From: Planococcus sp. (in: firmicutes)
GTDB lineage: Bacteria; Bacillota; Bacilli; Bacillales_A; Planococcaceae
Assembly: GCA_030147455.1 (NCBI GenBank)
Contig: JASKZU010000108.1
Coordinates: 1 to 8,387, forward strand
Reading direction: 5' to 3'
Length of the DNA stretch: 8,387 nucleotides
How positions within the stretch are numbered: the stretch's first letter is position 1; each line of letters begins with the position of its first letter. Under the pieces are notes generated by a model. That model was not told the origin of the DNA. It saw only the letters and a list, made by a program, of their open reading frames with translations, and did no database searches. Shown here in pieces: positions 1 to 6,273 of the stretch. Made by a program: the position numbers and the translations under genes.

Positions 1-2
1 TT

Positions 3-884
3 ATCGGCGGATTGTTTTCCGGCGCATTGTATACAGCTGTCACTGGTTATGTTGCTGATATCACAACCGATGAAGAACGCAATAAATACATGGGGCTTCT
101 TGGCATGTCGATCGGGCTCGGTTTTATTTTTGGCCCGGCAATCGGCGGCCTGCTCGGGGCTGTATCCCTCTCGCTGCCGTTCACTTCGTCCGCCGTACTC
201 GTACTCGCTTTAATGGTTTATGCTTCACTCGTTTTAAAAGAACCGGTCCGCCAAGGGCAGGCCGTCAAGCGCAAGCTGTTGCCAAAAGGAGCCAAAACGC
301 TTTGGGAATATCGGATACGCTATTTGTTCCTATTTTCTTTTATGGTGACATTCCTCCTAGCAGGGCTAGAGTCGACATTCCAGCTTTTCCAAATCGACCA
401 AATCGAAATCACTCCCCTGCAACTGGGCTATTTGTTTATGGCAAGTGGATTTGTAGATGCTCTTATTCAAGGCGGTGTTGTGCGCCGCATTAAAAACGGC
501 ACCGAAACCACTTGGATCATCGGTGCGCAAGTCGTTACTGCAATCGGACTCGTCTTGCTGCCATTTACCGGCAACCTGGTCTTCGCAGGAATTGCACTCA
601 GCATTTTCACAGCAGGCAATGCCTTAGCGAGAACTGCACTCGTTTCCCTTACCTCTAAAGAAGCAGGCGGTAAATATGGCACCGCTGCTGGCATGACATA
701 TTCTATGGACAACCTTGGACGCATTACCGGCCCGCTGTTTTTCACATGGCTGCTGACTATGCAGGCCGGCGCTGTCTATTATTTATCCGCATCACTCGCG
801 CTGTTAAGCATTTTGTTGCTGCTGTTCTTCAAAGCTTCGCAAAAATCACTGAGAAATTTGCCGGATTCGAAGACAGCCGCGTAA
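3..884 (+). CDS. MFS drug-efflux-type transporter, 3' part (5' end outside window)
   Basis: The reading frame is open from the left edge, so the true start lies upstream; the TTG at 12 is only an internal leucine codon. About 293 codons are present, so roughly the first 90-110 residues of a ~390-400 aa protein are missing. Near the left end is the sequence GYVADITTDEER, followed by GLGFIFGPAIGGLLG. This is the antiporter-type motif C (G-x-x-x-GP-x-x-GG) at the end of helix 5 of DHA1-family multidrug/H+ antiporters such as Bmr and NorA. A charged central loop (KRKLLPKGAK) is followed by further hydrophobic helices, as expected for the C-terminal half, and the tail is basic and polar. The role is inferred to be proton-driven export of a small molecule across the cytoplasmic membrane; the substrate cannot be told from sequence. 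The gene ends directly at a strong hairpin terminator and converges on the small membrane-protein gene downstream. Confidence 0.88.
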   Translation: MGGLFSGALYTAVTGYVADITTDEERNKYMGLLGMSIGLGFIFGPAIGGLLGAVSLSLPFTSSAVLVLALMVYASLVLKEPVRQGQAVKRKLLPKGAKTLWEYRIRYLFLFSFMVTFLLAGLESTFQLFQIDQIEITPLQLGYLFMASGFVDALIQGGVVRRIKNGTETTWIIGAQVVTAIGLVLLPFTGNLVFAGIALSIFTAGNALARTALVSLTSKEAGGKYGTAAGMTYSMDNLGRITGPLFFTWLLTMQAGAVYYLSASLALLSILLLLFFKASQKSLRNLPDSKTAA

Positions 885-922
885 AAAAATCCTCCTGGAG
901 CAATTCTCCAGGAGGATTTTTT
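884..922. terminator. Bidirectional Rho-independent terminator between convergent genes
   Basis: A perfect inverted repeat has 17-bp arms, 884-900 and 906-922, around the 5-nt loop CAATT. The core arm is TCCTCCTGGAG. An A-run on the left and a T-run on the right give a U-tract in either direction. The left arm begins at the stop codon of the transporter (+) and the right arm overlaps the stop codon of the DUF5658-type gene (-), so it should serve both. Confidence 0.9.
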
Positions 923-1238
923 ATAGATAAACAAAGGCAACCCACGTCAAATGCAGTGCCAGGATGCCAATGTACATTGCGTTGGCGATTAAAAGAAACA
1001 CCCTCCACTTCCGGGATTCGGATTGCGCAAACGGTGTAAATAAAAAAGCGGCCAAGAACGCTGACAATGCCAGTTTAATGAATAAAATCGTTAAAGGCGA
1101 AAATCGGCTCAGCAGTGGATTGGCTTCTTCGATCACGCCAGCAAGCAACCCCCACCAGGTAAAAATTCCATCGGCTAAATTTAACACAATAAGTGCCCAA
1201 ATCGGCCCCCGGATCGATTTGCCCGCTTTCGCAGCCAT
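921..1238 (-). CDS. DUF5658-type small integral membrane protein
   Basis: This is a 105-residue, very hydrophobic protein with three predicted transmembrane helices at about residues 12-34, 48-70 and 79-104, and a short basic N-terminus (MAAKAGKSIR). Polar residues N20 and D23 sit inside helix 1, and EEANPL follows at 37-42. An N-x-x-D in the first helix plus E-x-NP after it is the pattern I associate with the DUF5658 family, whose function is not known; the family call is from memory. An in-frame GTG nine bases upstream is rejected as the start because it lies inside the Shine-Dalgarno sequence, which is 6 nt from the ATG at 1238. The gene follows the SDR gene on the same strand, separated by a terminator that may let some transcripts through. 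Function unknown. Confidence 0.72.
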   Translation of the reverse strand: MAAKAGKSIRGPIWALIVLNLADGIFTWWGLLAGVIEEANPLLSRFSPLTILFIKLALSAFLAAFLFTPFAQSESRKWRVFLLIANAMYIGILALHLTWVAFVYL

Positions 1239-1244
1239 GTGCTG

Positions 1245-1251
1245 CACCTCT
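1245..1251 (-). promoter_or_regulatory. Ribosome binding site that fixes the start of the DUF5658-type gene
   Basis: On the minus strand AGAGGTG lies 6 nt before the ATG at 1238. The alternative GTG start (1247-1245) is part of this site, so it is unlikely to be used. Confidence 0.7.
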
Positions 1252-1264
1252 TTTCATCCCCTCG

Positions 1265-1291
1265 ATTTTACGGCCCAAAAAAGGCACTCAA
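1265..1291 (-). promoter_or_regulatory. Weak candidate sigma-A promoter for the DUF5658-type gene
   Basis: On the minus strand TTGAGT (1291-1286) and TAAAAT (1270-1265) are separated by only 15 bp, shorter than the usual 17. The -35 would lie inside the stem of the SDR terminator. The alternative is read-through from the SDR gene. Confidence 0.3.
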
Positions 1292-1313
1292 TCCACGACA
1301 GCGATTGAGTGCC
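1277..1313 (-). terminator. Rho-independent terminator of the SDR gene
   Basis: On the minus strand the 11-bp stem GGCACTCAATC / GATTGAGTGCC (1313-1303 and 1293-1283) with a 9-nt loop is followed by six T (1282-1277). It lies 17 nt after the SDR stop codon. Confidence 0.85.
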
Positions 1314-1329
1314 CACAAGGGATAACAGG

Positions 1330-2184
1330 TTAATACGGTGTTCCCCCGTTAATGTGAAGCACTTGCCCAGTAACATAAGAAGAATCGTCCGATGCCAAAT
1401 ACACGTAGCCTGGTGCCAGCTCATCCGGCTGCCCTGGTCTTCCGAGCGGCGTGCCGGAACCAAAACCTTCCACGTCTTCTTCACCAAATGACGCCGGGAT
1501 GAGCGGCGTCCAAATCGGCCCCGGCGCTACACCGTTTACGCGAATGCCTTCTTTGGCAAGCGATCCGGATAGGGCTCTTGTGAATGCCAGGATGGCTCCT
1601 TTAGTGGAAGAATAATCGATCAGGCTCGGCTCTCCTTGGAACGCCGTGATCGATGTCGTGTTGATGATCGATGCTCCCGGCTTTAAGTGGTCAAGTGCCG
1701 CTTTGGTCAGATGGAACATGCTGAATACATTCGTACGGAACGTTTTTTCCATTTGTTCCGCCGTAATGTCTCTTAGCGACTGCTGCACATGCTGCTCGGC
1801 TGCATTGTTGACAAGCACATCCAATTTTCCGAACTCGCCAATCGTCTGTTCAATGAGCTGCTGGCAAAACGCTTCATCGCCGATGTCCCCTGCAACCAAC
1901 AAGCATTTGCGCCCTTCACGCTCGACCAGTTGCTTTGTTTCTTCCGCGTCTTCATGTTCATCGAGATATGAAACAACAACGTCGGCTCCTTCTTTCGCAA
2001 ATGCCAATGCAACTGCACGGCCGATGCCGCTGTCGCCGCCTGTAATCAACGCCACTTTTCCAGGCAGCCGGTGAGAAGCGCCGGCTAAATTGCCGCTGAA
2101 TTCAGGGCGCGGCGTCATTTCGTTTTCAAAGCCAGGCTGGCGTTCCTGATGCTGTGCGGGTACTTTTTCCACTTTGTCCTTCAT
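1330..2184 (-). CDS. SDR-family NAD(P)-dependent oxidoreductase (YdaD/YhdF-like general stress type)
   Basis: This is a classical short-chain dehydrogenase/reductase of 284 residues with an N-terminal extension of about 40 residues (MKDKVEKVPAQHQERQPGFE). That extension is typical of the glucose/ribitol-dehydrogenase-like stress SDRs of Bacillus (YdaD, YhdF, YhxC/D) and of E. coli YghA. The cofactor motif TGGDSGIG is at 48-55, NNAA at 126-129, the structural/catalytic Asn at 152, and the catalytic triad is S178, Y191, K195 in Y-x-x-x-K. PGPIWTPL follows the RVN strand, and the C-terminus ends with GQVLHINGG. All catalytic residues are present, so it should be an active cytosolic NAD(P)H-dependent oxidoreductase. 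The real substrate is unknown for this subgroup. The start is supported by AAGGTGGAGA ending 6 nt before the ATG. A sigma-B-like promoter lies upstream and a terminator downstream, so it is probably monocistronic. Confidence 0.9.
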   Translation of the reverse strand: MKDKVEKVPAQHQERQPGFENEMTPRPEFSGNLAGASHRLPGKVALITGGDSGIGRAVALAFAKEGADVVVSYLDEHEDAEETKQLVEREGRKCLLVAGDIGDEAFCQQLIEQTIGEFGKLDVLVNNAAEQHVQQSLRDITAEQMEKTFRTNVFSMFHLTKAALDHLKPGASIINTTSITAFQGEPSLIDYSSTKGAILAFTRALSGSLAKEGIRVNGVAPGPIWTPLIPASFGEEDVEGFGSGTPLGRPGQPDELAPGYVYLASDDSSYVTGQVLHINGGTPY

Positions 2185-2226
2185 CTACAATCTCCACCTT
2201 TTCCGTTTTTTAATGTCTTCTCCGCT

Positions 2227-2251
2227 TTTCCCGCTTCAGCTTTTCCTAAAC
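2227..2251 (-). promoter_or_regulatory. Candidate sigma-B promoter of the SDR gene
   Basis: On the minus strand GTTTAG (2251-2246) is followed by a 13-bp spacer and GGGAAA (2232-2227). Against the sigma-B consensus GTTTAA-N12-14-GGGTAT this is 5/6 and 4/6, with correct spacing. The expected start near 2220 gives a leader of about 35 nt. From general knowledge, Bacillus homologues of this SDR are sigma-B general stress genes, which supports the call. No better sigma-A promoter was seen in this gap. Confidence 0.5.
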
Positions 2252-2269
2252 ACCGAATCCAACGGAAGC

Positions 2270-2296
2270 AAAAAACACCAGCCGATTCAGCTGGTG
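2270..2296 (-). terminator. Rho-independent terminator of the second MFS gene
   Basis: On the minus strand the 7-bp stem CACCAGC / GCTGGTG with a 7-nt loop is followed by six T (2275-2270). It begins 4 nt beyond the transporter's stop codon. Confidence 0.82.
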
Positions 2297-2300
2297 CAAA

Positions 2301-3590
2301 TTATAGGATTGCTTTTTCGAGCGGCTTTTTAGCTAATTCAGGATAGGCTTCGCGGATAATCGACGGGCGCATATTATAAGCCGTCAGTGCAACCAGGCAA
2401 ATGCTGCAGCCCCATAAAATATATTGGGCCGGAACCATATCATACAGCAGCCCGAATAATAAATAGCCAAGCGGCATCATTGCCATCGCCATTGACTCCA
2501 ATATGCCGAACACGCGTCCCCTGTACTCTTCCTCTACATCTTTTTGCATCATTACCCCAATTGGCGTATTGACGAACACGTTGGTTGCCCCGAACGCCAG
2601 CATGATAACGAGCAAGTAGACGACGCTGCCCCAATAAGCCAGTTCAGCGACAAGCGGCAGCGACACTGCAGCGAGCAGCAGCGACATGACGAGTATGGCG
2701 CGCTTTGAAAATTGGAGCGGGAATTTGACTTCTTTGCGCATCGAGAAATAAACAGAAGCCACCAGCATTCCGAGCGCGATCATGCCTTCAATAAAACCAA
2801 AATGCCTGGCTTGGATTTCCAGCTGCTGAACTGCAATAAACGGCAGGCCAATCATCATGGCGGAGAAGAAAAAGTTCAGCCCGACAGCCGTCGTCACAAT
2901 AACAGTAATCACCCTGTTGCTCCTAAGATAAACAACCCCTTCTTTCATGCTCTGCAAAACACCTGGCTTCACTTCCCCTGCATTCGATTCGGAACGCTCT
3001 GTATAGAGCCGGAAATTCATCGTCGCTTCCAGGAGGGCGGCAAACAAATAAGCAGCTACTTGAATCAATAGAAACACATGCATGGAAACAAACCCGAACA
3101 GCATGCCTCCGACGACTGGCCCGCCTATTGTGGCAAGTGCAAGCGCTGACTGGTTATAGCCCATTGCTTTTTGGATGCGTTCAGGATCGATCAAGTTGGC
3201 AATAGATGAGGAAAAGGTGATGCTCGTGAACATGGAGCTGACAGATAAACAGGCGGTCGCCGTGTAAATGGCCGCGAGCGACAGGCCGTGTATCATGCTA
3301 TAGGCGAGCAATGTTCCGACAGCTATGGCACTGGCGGATTGCGACAGCAATACGACTGCCTTTTTCGGATAATTATCGGCAACATAACCGGCAAAAGGCG
3401 CCAGCAGTGTACGCGGCAGAATGCTGCAAATCAAATTAATCGCAAAACTTGCTGCCGATCCAGTCAGCGCCAGAACATAAAGACTGATCCCGAAAGCATA
3501 GACAGAACTGCCGAACGTCGAAATCAACTTGCTGATGGTGAAGGTGTACAGATGATACGTGGCGCGTTTGAGCTTAGCTGCTTCGTTCAT
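2301..3590 (-). CDS. MFS transporter, MFS_3/EntS-like exporter, divergent from its likely regulator
   Basis: This is a complete 429-residue protein with about 12 hydrophobic segments and short loops. MFS motif A in the loop between helices 2 and 3 reads G68-Y-V-A-D72-N-Y-P-K-K77. PGG-type turns (IGGPVVGGMLFG) follow around helix 5, and a long polar central loop (YTERSESNAGEVKPG) separates the two six-helix halves. Overall it resembles the MFS_3 group, which holds the enterobactin exporter EntS and macrolide-efflux-like proteins. The role is inferred to be export of a small molecule or drug at the cytoplasmic membrane; the substrate is not known. The start is fixed by AAAGGGG (minus strand, 3605-3599), 8 nt before the ATG. 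The gene shares a short promoter region with the divergent XRE/TPR regulator. A 17-bp palindrome covers its transcription start, so local repression and induction by a ligand or substrate is likely. Confidence 0.9.
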   Translation of the reverse strand: MNEAAKLKRATYHLYTFTISKLISTFGSSVYAFGISLYVLALTGSAASFAINLICSILPRTLLAPFAGYVADNYPKKAVVLLSQSASAIAVGTLLAYSMIHGLSLAAIYTATACLSVSSMFTSITFSSSIANLIDPERIQKAMGYNQSALALATIGGPVVGGMLFGFVSMHVFLLIQVAAYLFAALLEATMNFRLYTERSESNAGEVKPGVLQSMKEGVVYLRSNRVITVIVTTAVGLNFFFSAMMIGLPFIAVQQLEIQARHFGFIEGMIALGMLVASVYFSMRKEVKFPLQFSKRAILVMSLLLAAVSLPLVAELAYWGSVVYLLVIMLAFGATNVFVNTPIGVMMQKDVEEEYRGRVFGILESMAMAMMPLGYLLFGLLYDMVPAQYILWGCSICLVALTAYNMRPSIIREAYPELAKKPLEKAIL

Positions 3591-3612
3591 GTTAACTGCC
3601 CCTTTTATTAAA

Positions 3613-3629
3613 GTTTAATTTAATTAAAC
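3613..3629. promoter_or_regulatory. Operator 1: 17-bp palindrome at the MFS transcription start
   Basis: GTTTAATTTAATTAAAC is a perfect inverted repeat with 8-bp arms around one central base. It lies just downstream of the transporter's -10 box and covers the predicted +1 (about 3625). A bound protein there would block initiation. It differs from operator 2 at one base only. Confidence 0.75.
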
Positions 3630-3631
3630 AA

Positions 3632-3660
3632 AATATATCATAGAAATATTCGCTTTTCAA
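3632..3660 (-). promoter_or_regulatory. Sigma-A promoter of the MFS_3 transporter gene
   Basis: On the minus strand -35 TTGAAA (3660-3655), a 17-bp spacer and -10 TATATT (3637-3632) match the consensus 5/6 at each box. The promoter is bracketed by the two 17-bp palindromes: operator 2 ends 6 bp upstream of the -35 and operator 1 starts 2 bp after the -10. Confidence 0.8.
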
Positions 3661-3678
3661 CAAAAAGTTTAATATAAT
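3649..3678 (+). promoter_or_regulatory. Sigma-A promoter of the XRE/TPR regulator gene
   Basis: The -10 is a perfect TATAAT at 3673-3678, lying inside operator 2. The best -35 is poor (TTCGCT at 3649-3654, 18-bp spacer, 3/6). The predicted +1 is near 3685. Overlap with the palindrome suggests negative autoregulation. Confidence 0.6.
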
Positions 3679-3683
3679 TAAAC
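3667..3683. promoter_or_regulatory. Operator 2: 17-bp palindrome over the regulator's -10 box
   Basis: GTTTAATATAATTAAAC has 7-bp inverted arms around ATA. Sixteen of 17 bases are the same as operator 1. The centres are 54 bp apart (3621 and 3675), close to five helical turns, so two bound dimers would lie on nearly the same DNA face. Confidence 0.75.
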
Positions 3684-3717
3684 TAATCTCTAATAATCAA
3701 ACAAAGCAGGTGAACGC

Positions 3718-4947
3718 ATGACAACTTTGGGACAACGCATCAAGCTTTTAAGGAAAGAACGCGGGCTGACTCTTCAAGCATTGGCAGGCGAGGAATTGTC
3801 GAAAGGCATGCTCAGCCTTATCGAAAACAACAAGGCTAAGCCGTCGATGGAAAGCCTTGCCTATATTGCCGGGCGGTTGAACGTCGAGCAAAACGAACTG
3901 CTGGAAGAAGTGCCGACAACAGAGCTTCGCATGCTGCTCGATGAAGTAGAGGAAAAGCGCCGGCAAGCGGCAGGTTCAGACGAAGAAATCCTCGCCGGGT
4001 ACGAAGCCATCGCAAAACAAATCCATCCTTATATAGATAAACTTGCTTTTCGTTATGAATCCGGACGGCTGCTGGAAATTTACAGCCGCTGCTGCTACCA
4101 TACAAAATGCTATGACTGGGAACCTGCATTCGAGCGGGCCCAAGAAATATACGAACAGCTGCATTTGATCAATCATGTGGCCGACTTGTACATGTTCCGC
4201 GCGCTCATGCAATTCGGGCAGCACCGCTACGAAGAAGCCTTGTCAATGCTTCAGGAATCCCGTTCGTTTATCGAGGAACAAACAGGCAGTTTAGATCCGC
4301 TGAAGAGATTGGATTTTGATTATTACGAGTCTATCCTTTACTCAGCCACTGGCGATAAAACAAATGCACGCCGCTTGATGGAACAAGCCATCGCCTACTC
4401 TAAAGAACAGAAGGTTTTCTACCAAATCGACGCCTTGTACCGGCTGGCAAGTTTTGAAGCGATGCTGGACGGCGACATCTCCCGAAAAGACTATTACATT
4501 GAAAAACTGAAGCAGTTCGCCGACTTCTCAGAAGACAGTGAAGTTGCCGGCTTTGCCGACGTTATTGAAATTCACTACTTGAACTCGTTCGCACATGACT
4601 ATGAAAAAGCAGATCAGTTGATTGAAACCATGAGATTAGAACATTCGTGGCAAAATGAATTTTATTGGATCGAAAAAGGCAAAGCGCTGTTTGGCATGAA
4701 GCGCTATAAAGAAGCGCTCGAATGTTTTGAACGCCACCAACCGACGCGTTTTATGAACCACCCTTATGATTTGTCGATGCATTACGAAAAATATGCTTAT
4801 GTTGCACTGATCTATGACCATCTTGGCGACTTGAAACAAGCGACAAAACACGCCCAAAAAGCGAAAGAACTGATCGAACCGATGCCGGACCTTCCATATA
4901 AGCAATTTATTTTGGCAACATACGAAAAAATCGTCGGGGCAGAATAA
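3718..4947 (+). CDS. HTH-XRE transcriptional regulator with C-terminal TPR-like repeat domain
   Basis: This is a 409-residue protein. Residues 6-63 form an XRE/Cro-C1 helix-turn-helix: LGQRIKLLRKERGLTLQALA, then SKGMLSLIENNKAKPSMESL, then IAGRLNV. A short acidic linker (LLDEVEEKRRQAAGSDEE, 73-90) leads into an all-helical region, about 91-405, with TPR-like helix pairs. Examples are ALMQFGQHRYEEALSMLQES around 162-181, KALFGMKRYKEALECFERH around 322-340, and YDHLGDLKQATKHAQKAKEL around 366-385. The architecture matches the RRNPP-like group (PlcR/Rgg/Rap relatives), where the repeats bind a ligand, often a peptide; no family-specific assignment is possible here. The start is supported by AGCAGGTG 5 nt upstream of the ATG. 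Position and operators indicate it controls the divergent MFS transporter and itself. No secreted signal-peptide gene is visible next to it. It ends at a shared terminator. Confidence 0.88.
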   Translation: MTTLGQRIKLLRKERGLTLQALAGEELSKGMLSLIENNKAKPSMESLAYIAGRLNVEQNELLEEVPTTELRMLLDEVEEKRRQAAGSDEEILAGYEAIAKQIHPYIDKLAFRYESGRLLEIYSRCCYHTKCYDWEPAFERAQEIYEQLHLINHVADLYMFRALMQFGQHRYEEALSMLQESRSFIEEQTGSLDPLKRLDFDYYESILYSATGDKTNARRLMEQAIAYSKEQKVFYQIDALYRLASFEAMLDGDISRKDYYIEKLKQFADFSEDSEVAGFADVIEIHYLNSFAHDYEKADQLIETMRLEHSWQNEFYWIEKGKALFGMKRYKEALECFERHQPTRFMNHPYDLSMHYEKYAYVALIYDHLGDLKQATKHAQKAKELIEPMPDLPYKQFILATYEKIVGAE

Positions 4948-4961
4948 TTCTAGCCCATAAG

Positions 4962-4994
4962 AAAAGCCGGGAGAAAAATTCTCCTGGCTTTTTT
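4962..4994. terminator. Bidirectional terminator between the regulator and the FAD oxidoreductase
   Basis: The 10-bp stem GCCGGGAGAA / TTCTCCTGGC (4966-4975 and 4979-4988, one G-T pair on the + strand) has an AAA loop. Six T follow on the + side (4989-4994) and four A precede it (a U-tract for the minus strand). It lies 15 nt after the regulator's stop and overlaps the stop codon of the convergent gene. Confidence 0.85.
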
Positions 4995-6117
4995 ATACAT
5001 CTATTTTATTGAAAACCGCTTCGATTTCATATAAAGCAATGTCGAGATCCAGCGCCTCTCCTGCTGCAAGCTTGGCAAGCTGCATGCCGAGATCAGGGCC
5101 GGCCGTAAGCCCTGACGAGCCGAGTGCATTGGCAGCGAACAATTGCTGCTGCCCCGGCACGCGTCCGATAAACGGTAAGGCGCTGAGTGTAGACGGGCGG
5201 AATCCGGTAGCAGCACCGGTAAATTCTGCTGCCGATAAGCCGGGCGCTACATCCAAGGTCTTCTCCAAAATATGAAAGATGCCGCCCGCTGTCAGCTTTT
5301 CATCAAAACCGGCATCATTTTCGTGGGTTGCGCCTGCTACAATGCGGCCGTCTTCAAACGGGACGATATACTGGCCAAACGGCACCATAGCGACCGGCCA
5401 ATCCCCCGTTTTTGCGTCGCCTGACTGCAAATGCAAGATCTGTGCTTTTTGCGGAACGACTTTCAGCTCGAGCCCAAGCGGCTTGAATAATTCTGCAGCC
5501 CAGGCGCCTCCCGCCGAGACGACAGCGTCTGCCATCCAGTCTTTGCCGTCTGCGTTTGCGCCGATTGCCTGCCCGTTTTCGATAATAAGCGCCGCATCTC
5601 CGGATACAACAGTAGCACCAAGCCTTTTGGCAGAACGAACAAGCGCATCACGCACCGCCTTGCCGTCTACCCGTGCAGCCCCGCTCACGTAAAGCGATCC
5701 GTAGCGGTCGCCGGCATAAGGAAAACGCGCTTTTGTCTGTTCTGCCGTGAGCCGTTCGATCGTTCCCATTTCCGGTGCATTCTCGTATCTTTCAAGCGCT
5801 TTTTGTTCCATCTTATCGAGCTTCGACTCTTCGTGAATGCTGACAATTCCCACTTGTTTATAGCCGGTTTCCTGCTCCCCTAGCGCTTCCAGCTCCCGTA
5901 TCAGCACCGGGTAATAGGCCGCGCCGCTAGAAGCAAGCTGGTACCACGCCTGGTTGCGCCGCTGGGAAATCCACGGGCACACAATACCGGCAGCAGCCCC
6001 GGTCGCCTGCCCCCGGTCTGAACGGTCGATCAACGTCACCTGGTTCCCTGTTTTAGCTGCATAATAAGCTGTAGCGGCCCCGACGATGCCCGAGCCGATA
6101 ATAACCATTGATTTCAT
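4993..6117 (-). CDS. FAD-dependent oxidoreductase of the DAO family (glycine oxidase/DadA-like)
   Basis: The 374-residue protein opens with the Rossmann dinucleotide-binding motif GSGIVG (8-13) and an acidic residue, D31, at the end of the second strand, which binds the FAD ribose. The second conserved stretch, GQATGAAAGIVCPW (36-49), is where DAO-family enzymes place FAD-contacting residues. Near the C-terminus FRPST (306-310) and GSSGLTAGP (333-341) match the closing FAD/substrate motif of this family. It probably oxidises an amine or amino acid (D-amino acid, glycine or sarcosine type), but the substrate cannot be told. I recall similarity to Bacillus YurR, without having checked. Upstream in-frame TTG and ATG codons are rejected: the TTG is the -35 box itself and the intervening ATGs lie upstream of or within the core promoter. 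AGGTG sits 5 nt before the ATG at 6117. Divergent from the MBL-fold gene. Confidence 0.88.
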   Translation of the reverse strand: MKSMVIIGSGIVGAATAYYAAKTGNQVTLIDRSDRGQATGAAAGIVCPWISQRRNQAWYQLASSGAAYYPVLIRELEALGEQETGYKQVGIVSIHEESKLDKMEQKALERYENAPEMGTIERLTAEQTKARFPYAGDRYGSLYVSGAARVDGKAVRDALVRSAKRLGATVVSGDAALIIENGQAIGANADGKDWMADAVVSAGGAWAAELFKPLGLELKVVPQKAQILHLQSGDAKTGDWPVAMVPFGQYIVPFEDGRIVAGATHENDAGFDEKLTAGGIFHILEKTLDVAPGLSAAEFTGAATGFRPSTLSALPFIGRVPGQQQLFAANALGSSGLTAGPDLGMQLAKLAAGEALDLDIALYEIEAVFNKIDV

Positions 6118-6122
6118 CTTTG

Positions 6123-6127
6123 CACCT
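6123..6127 (-). promoter_or_regulatory. Ribosome binding site fixing the FAD oxidoreductase start
   Basis: AGGTG on the minus strand lies 5 nt before the ATG at 6117, which opens the protein directly at the Rossmann fold as expected for the family. The longer open frame would add 21 residues (MSMVLRFGKIKQRKRRKSGA and one more) that look non-coding. Confidence 0.7.
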
Positions 6128-6151
6128 GACTTTCTTCGCTTTCTTTGTTTT

Positions 6152-6180
6152 ATTTTACCGAAGCGCAGCACCATACTCAA
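6152..6180 (-). promoter_or_regulatory. Sigma-A promoter of the FAD oxidoreductase gene
   Basis: On the minus strand -35 TTGAGT (6180-6175), an exact 17-bp spacer, and -10 TAAAAT (6157-6152). The predicted start near 6145 gives a leader of about 28 nt before the ATG at 6117. Confidence 0.7.
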
Positions 6181-6202
6181 ACCTCATTGAAATTCTGCCG
6201 GC

Positions 6203-6219
6203 CCTGATTGGAAATCAGG
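6203..6219. promoter_or_regulatory. 17-bp inverted repeat in the divergent promoter region, possible operator
   Basis: CCTGATT-GGA-AATCAGG is a perfect 7-bp dyad around 3 bases. It lies between the -35 of the FAD oxidoreductase gene and the -10-like TACAAT of the hydrolase gene. No T-run follows, so it is not a terminator. Protein binding is inferred only. Confidence 0.4.
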
Positions 6220-6234
6220 ATTTCGGGTAAAGCA

Positions 6235-6240
6235 TACAAT
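6235..6240 (+). promoter_or_regulatory. Candidate -10 box for the MBL-fold hydrolase gene
   Basis: TACAAT matches 5/6 of the sigma-A -10. No acceptable -35 is found at 16-18 bp; TTGGAA (6208-6213) is 21 bp away. If real, this promoter would be weak or need an activator. Confidence 0.35.
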
Positions 6241-6263
6241 AGAAGAATATACAGCGAACCAAT

Positions 6264-6273
6264 AGAAGGAGGA
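6264..6273 (+). promoter_or_regulatory. Strong ribosome binding site fixing the hydrolase start
   Basis: AGAAGGAGGA lies 9 nt before the ATG at 6283. This selects the 281-residue product over a longer open frame from 6208 that would begin inside the 17-bp dyad, upstream of the candidate -10. Confidence 0.85.

Noticed and set aside
1073..1079. GTTTAAT half-site like the operators at 3613 and 3667
   Set aside because: No inverted partner (ATTAAAC) nearby and it lies within coding sequence of the DUF5658-type gene; chance occurrence.
1646..2074. 142-codon open frame on the plus strand
   Set aside because: Antisense to the SDR gene, Ser/Cys-rich low-complexity translation, no ribosome binding site.
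5279..5692. 137-codon open frame on the plus strand
   Set aside because: Antisense to the FAD oxidoreductase; Pro/Ser/Ala-rich translation typical of a codon-bias shadow.
6118..6180. N-terminal extension of the FAD oxidoreductase from a TTG at 6180
   Set aside because: The TTG is the -35 box of a well-formed promoter (TTGAGT-17-TAAAAT), the added residues are basic and unlike the family, and a good ribosome binding site serves the ATG at 6117.
6225..6230. GGGTAA as a sigma-B -10 for the hydrolase gene
   Set aside because: No GTTTAA-like -35 lies 12-15 bp upstream.
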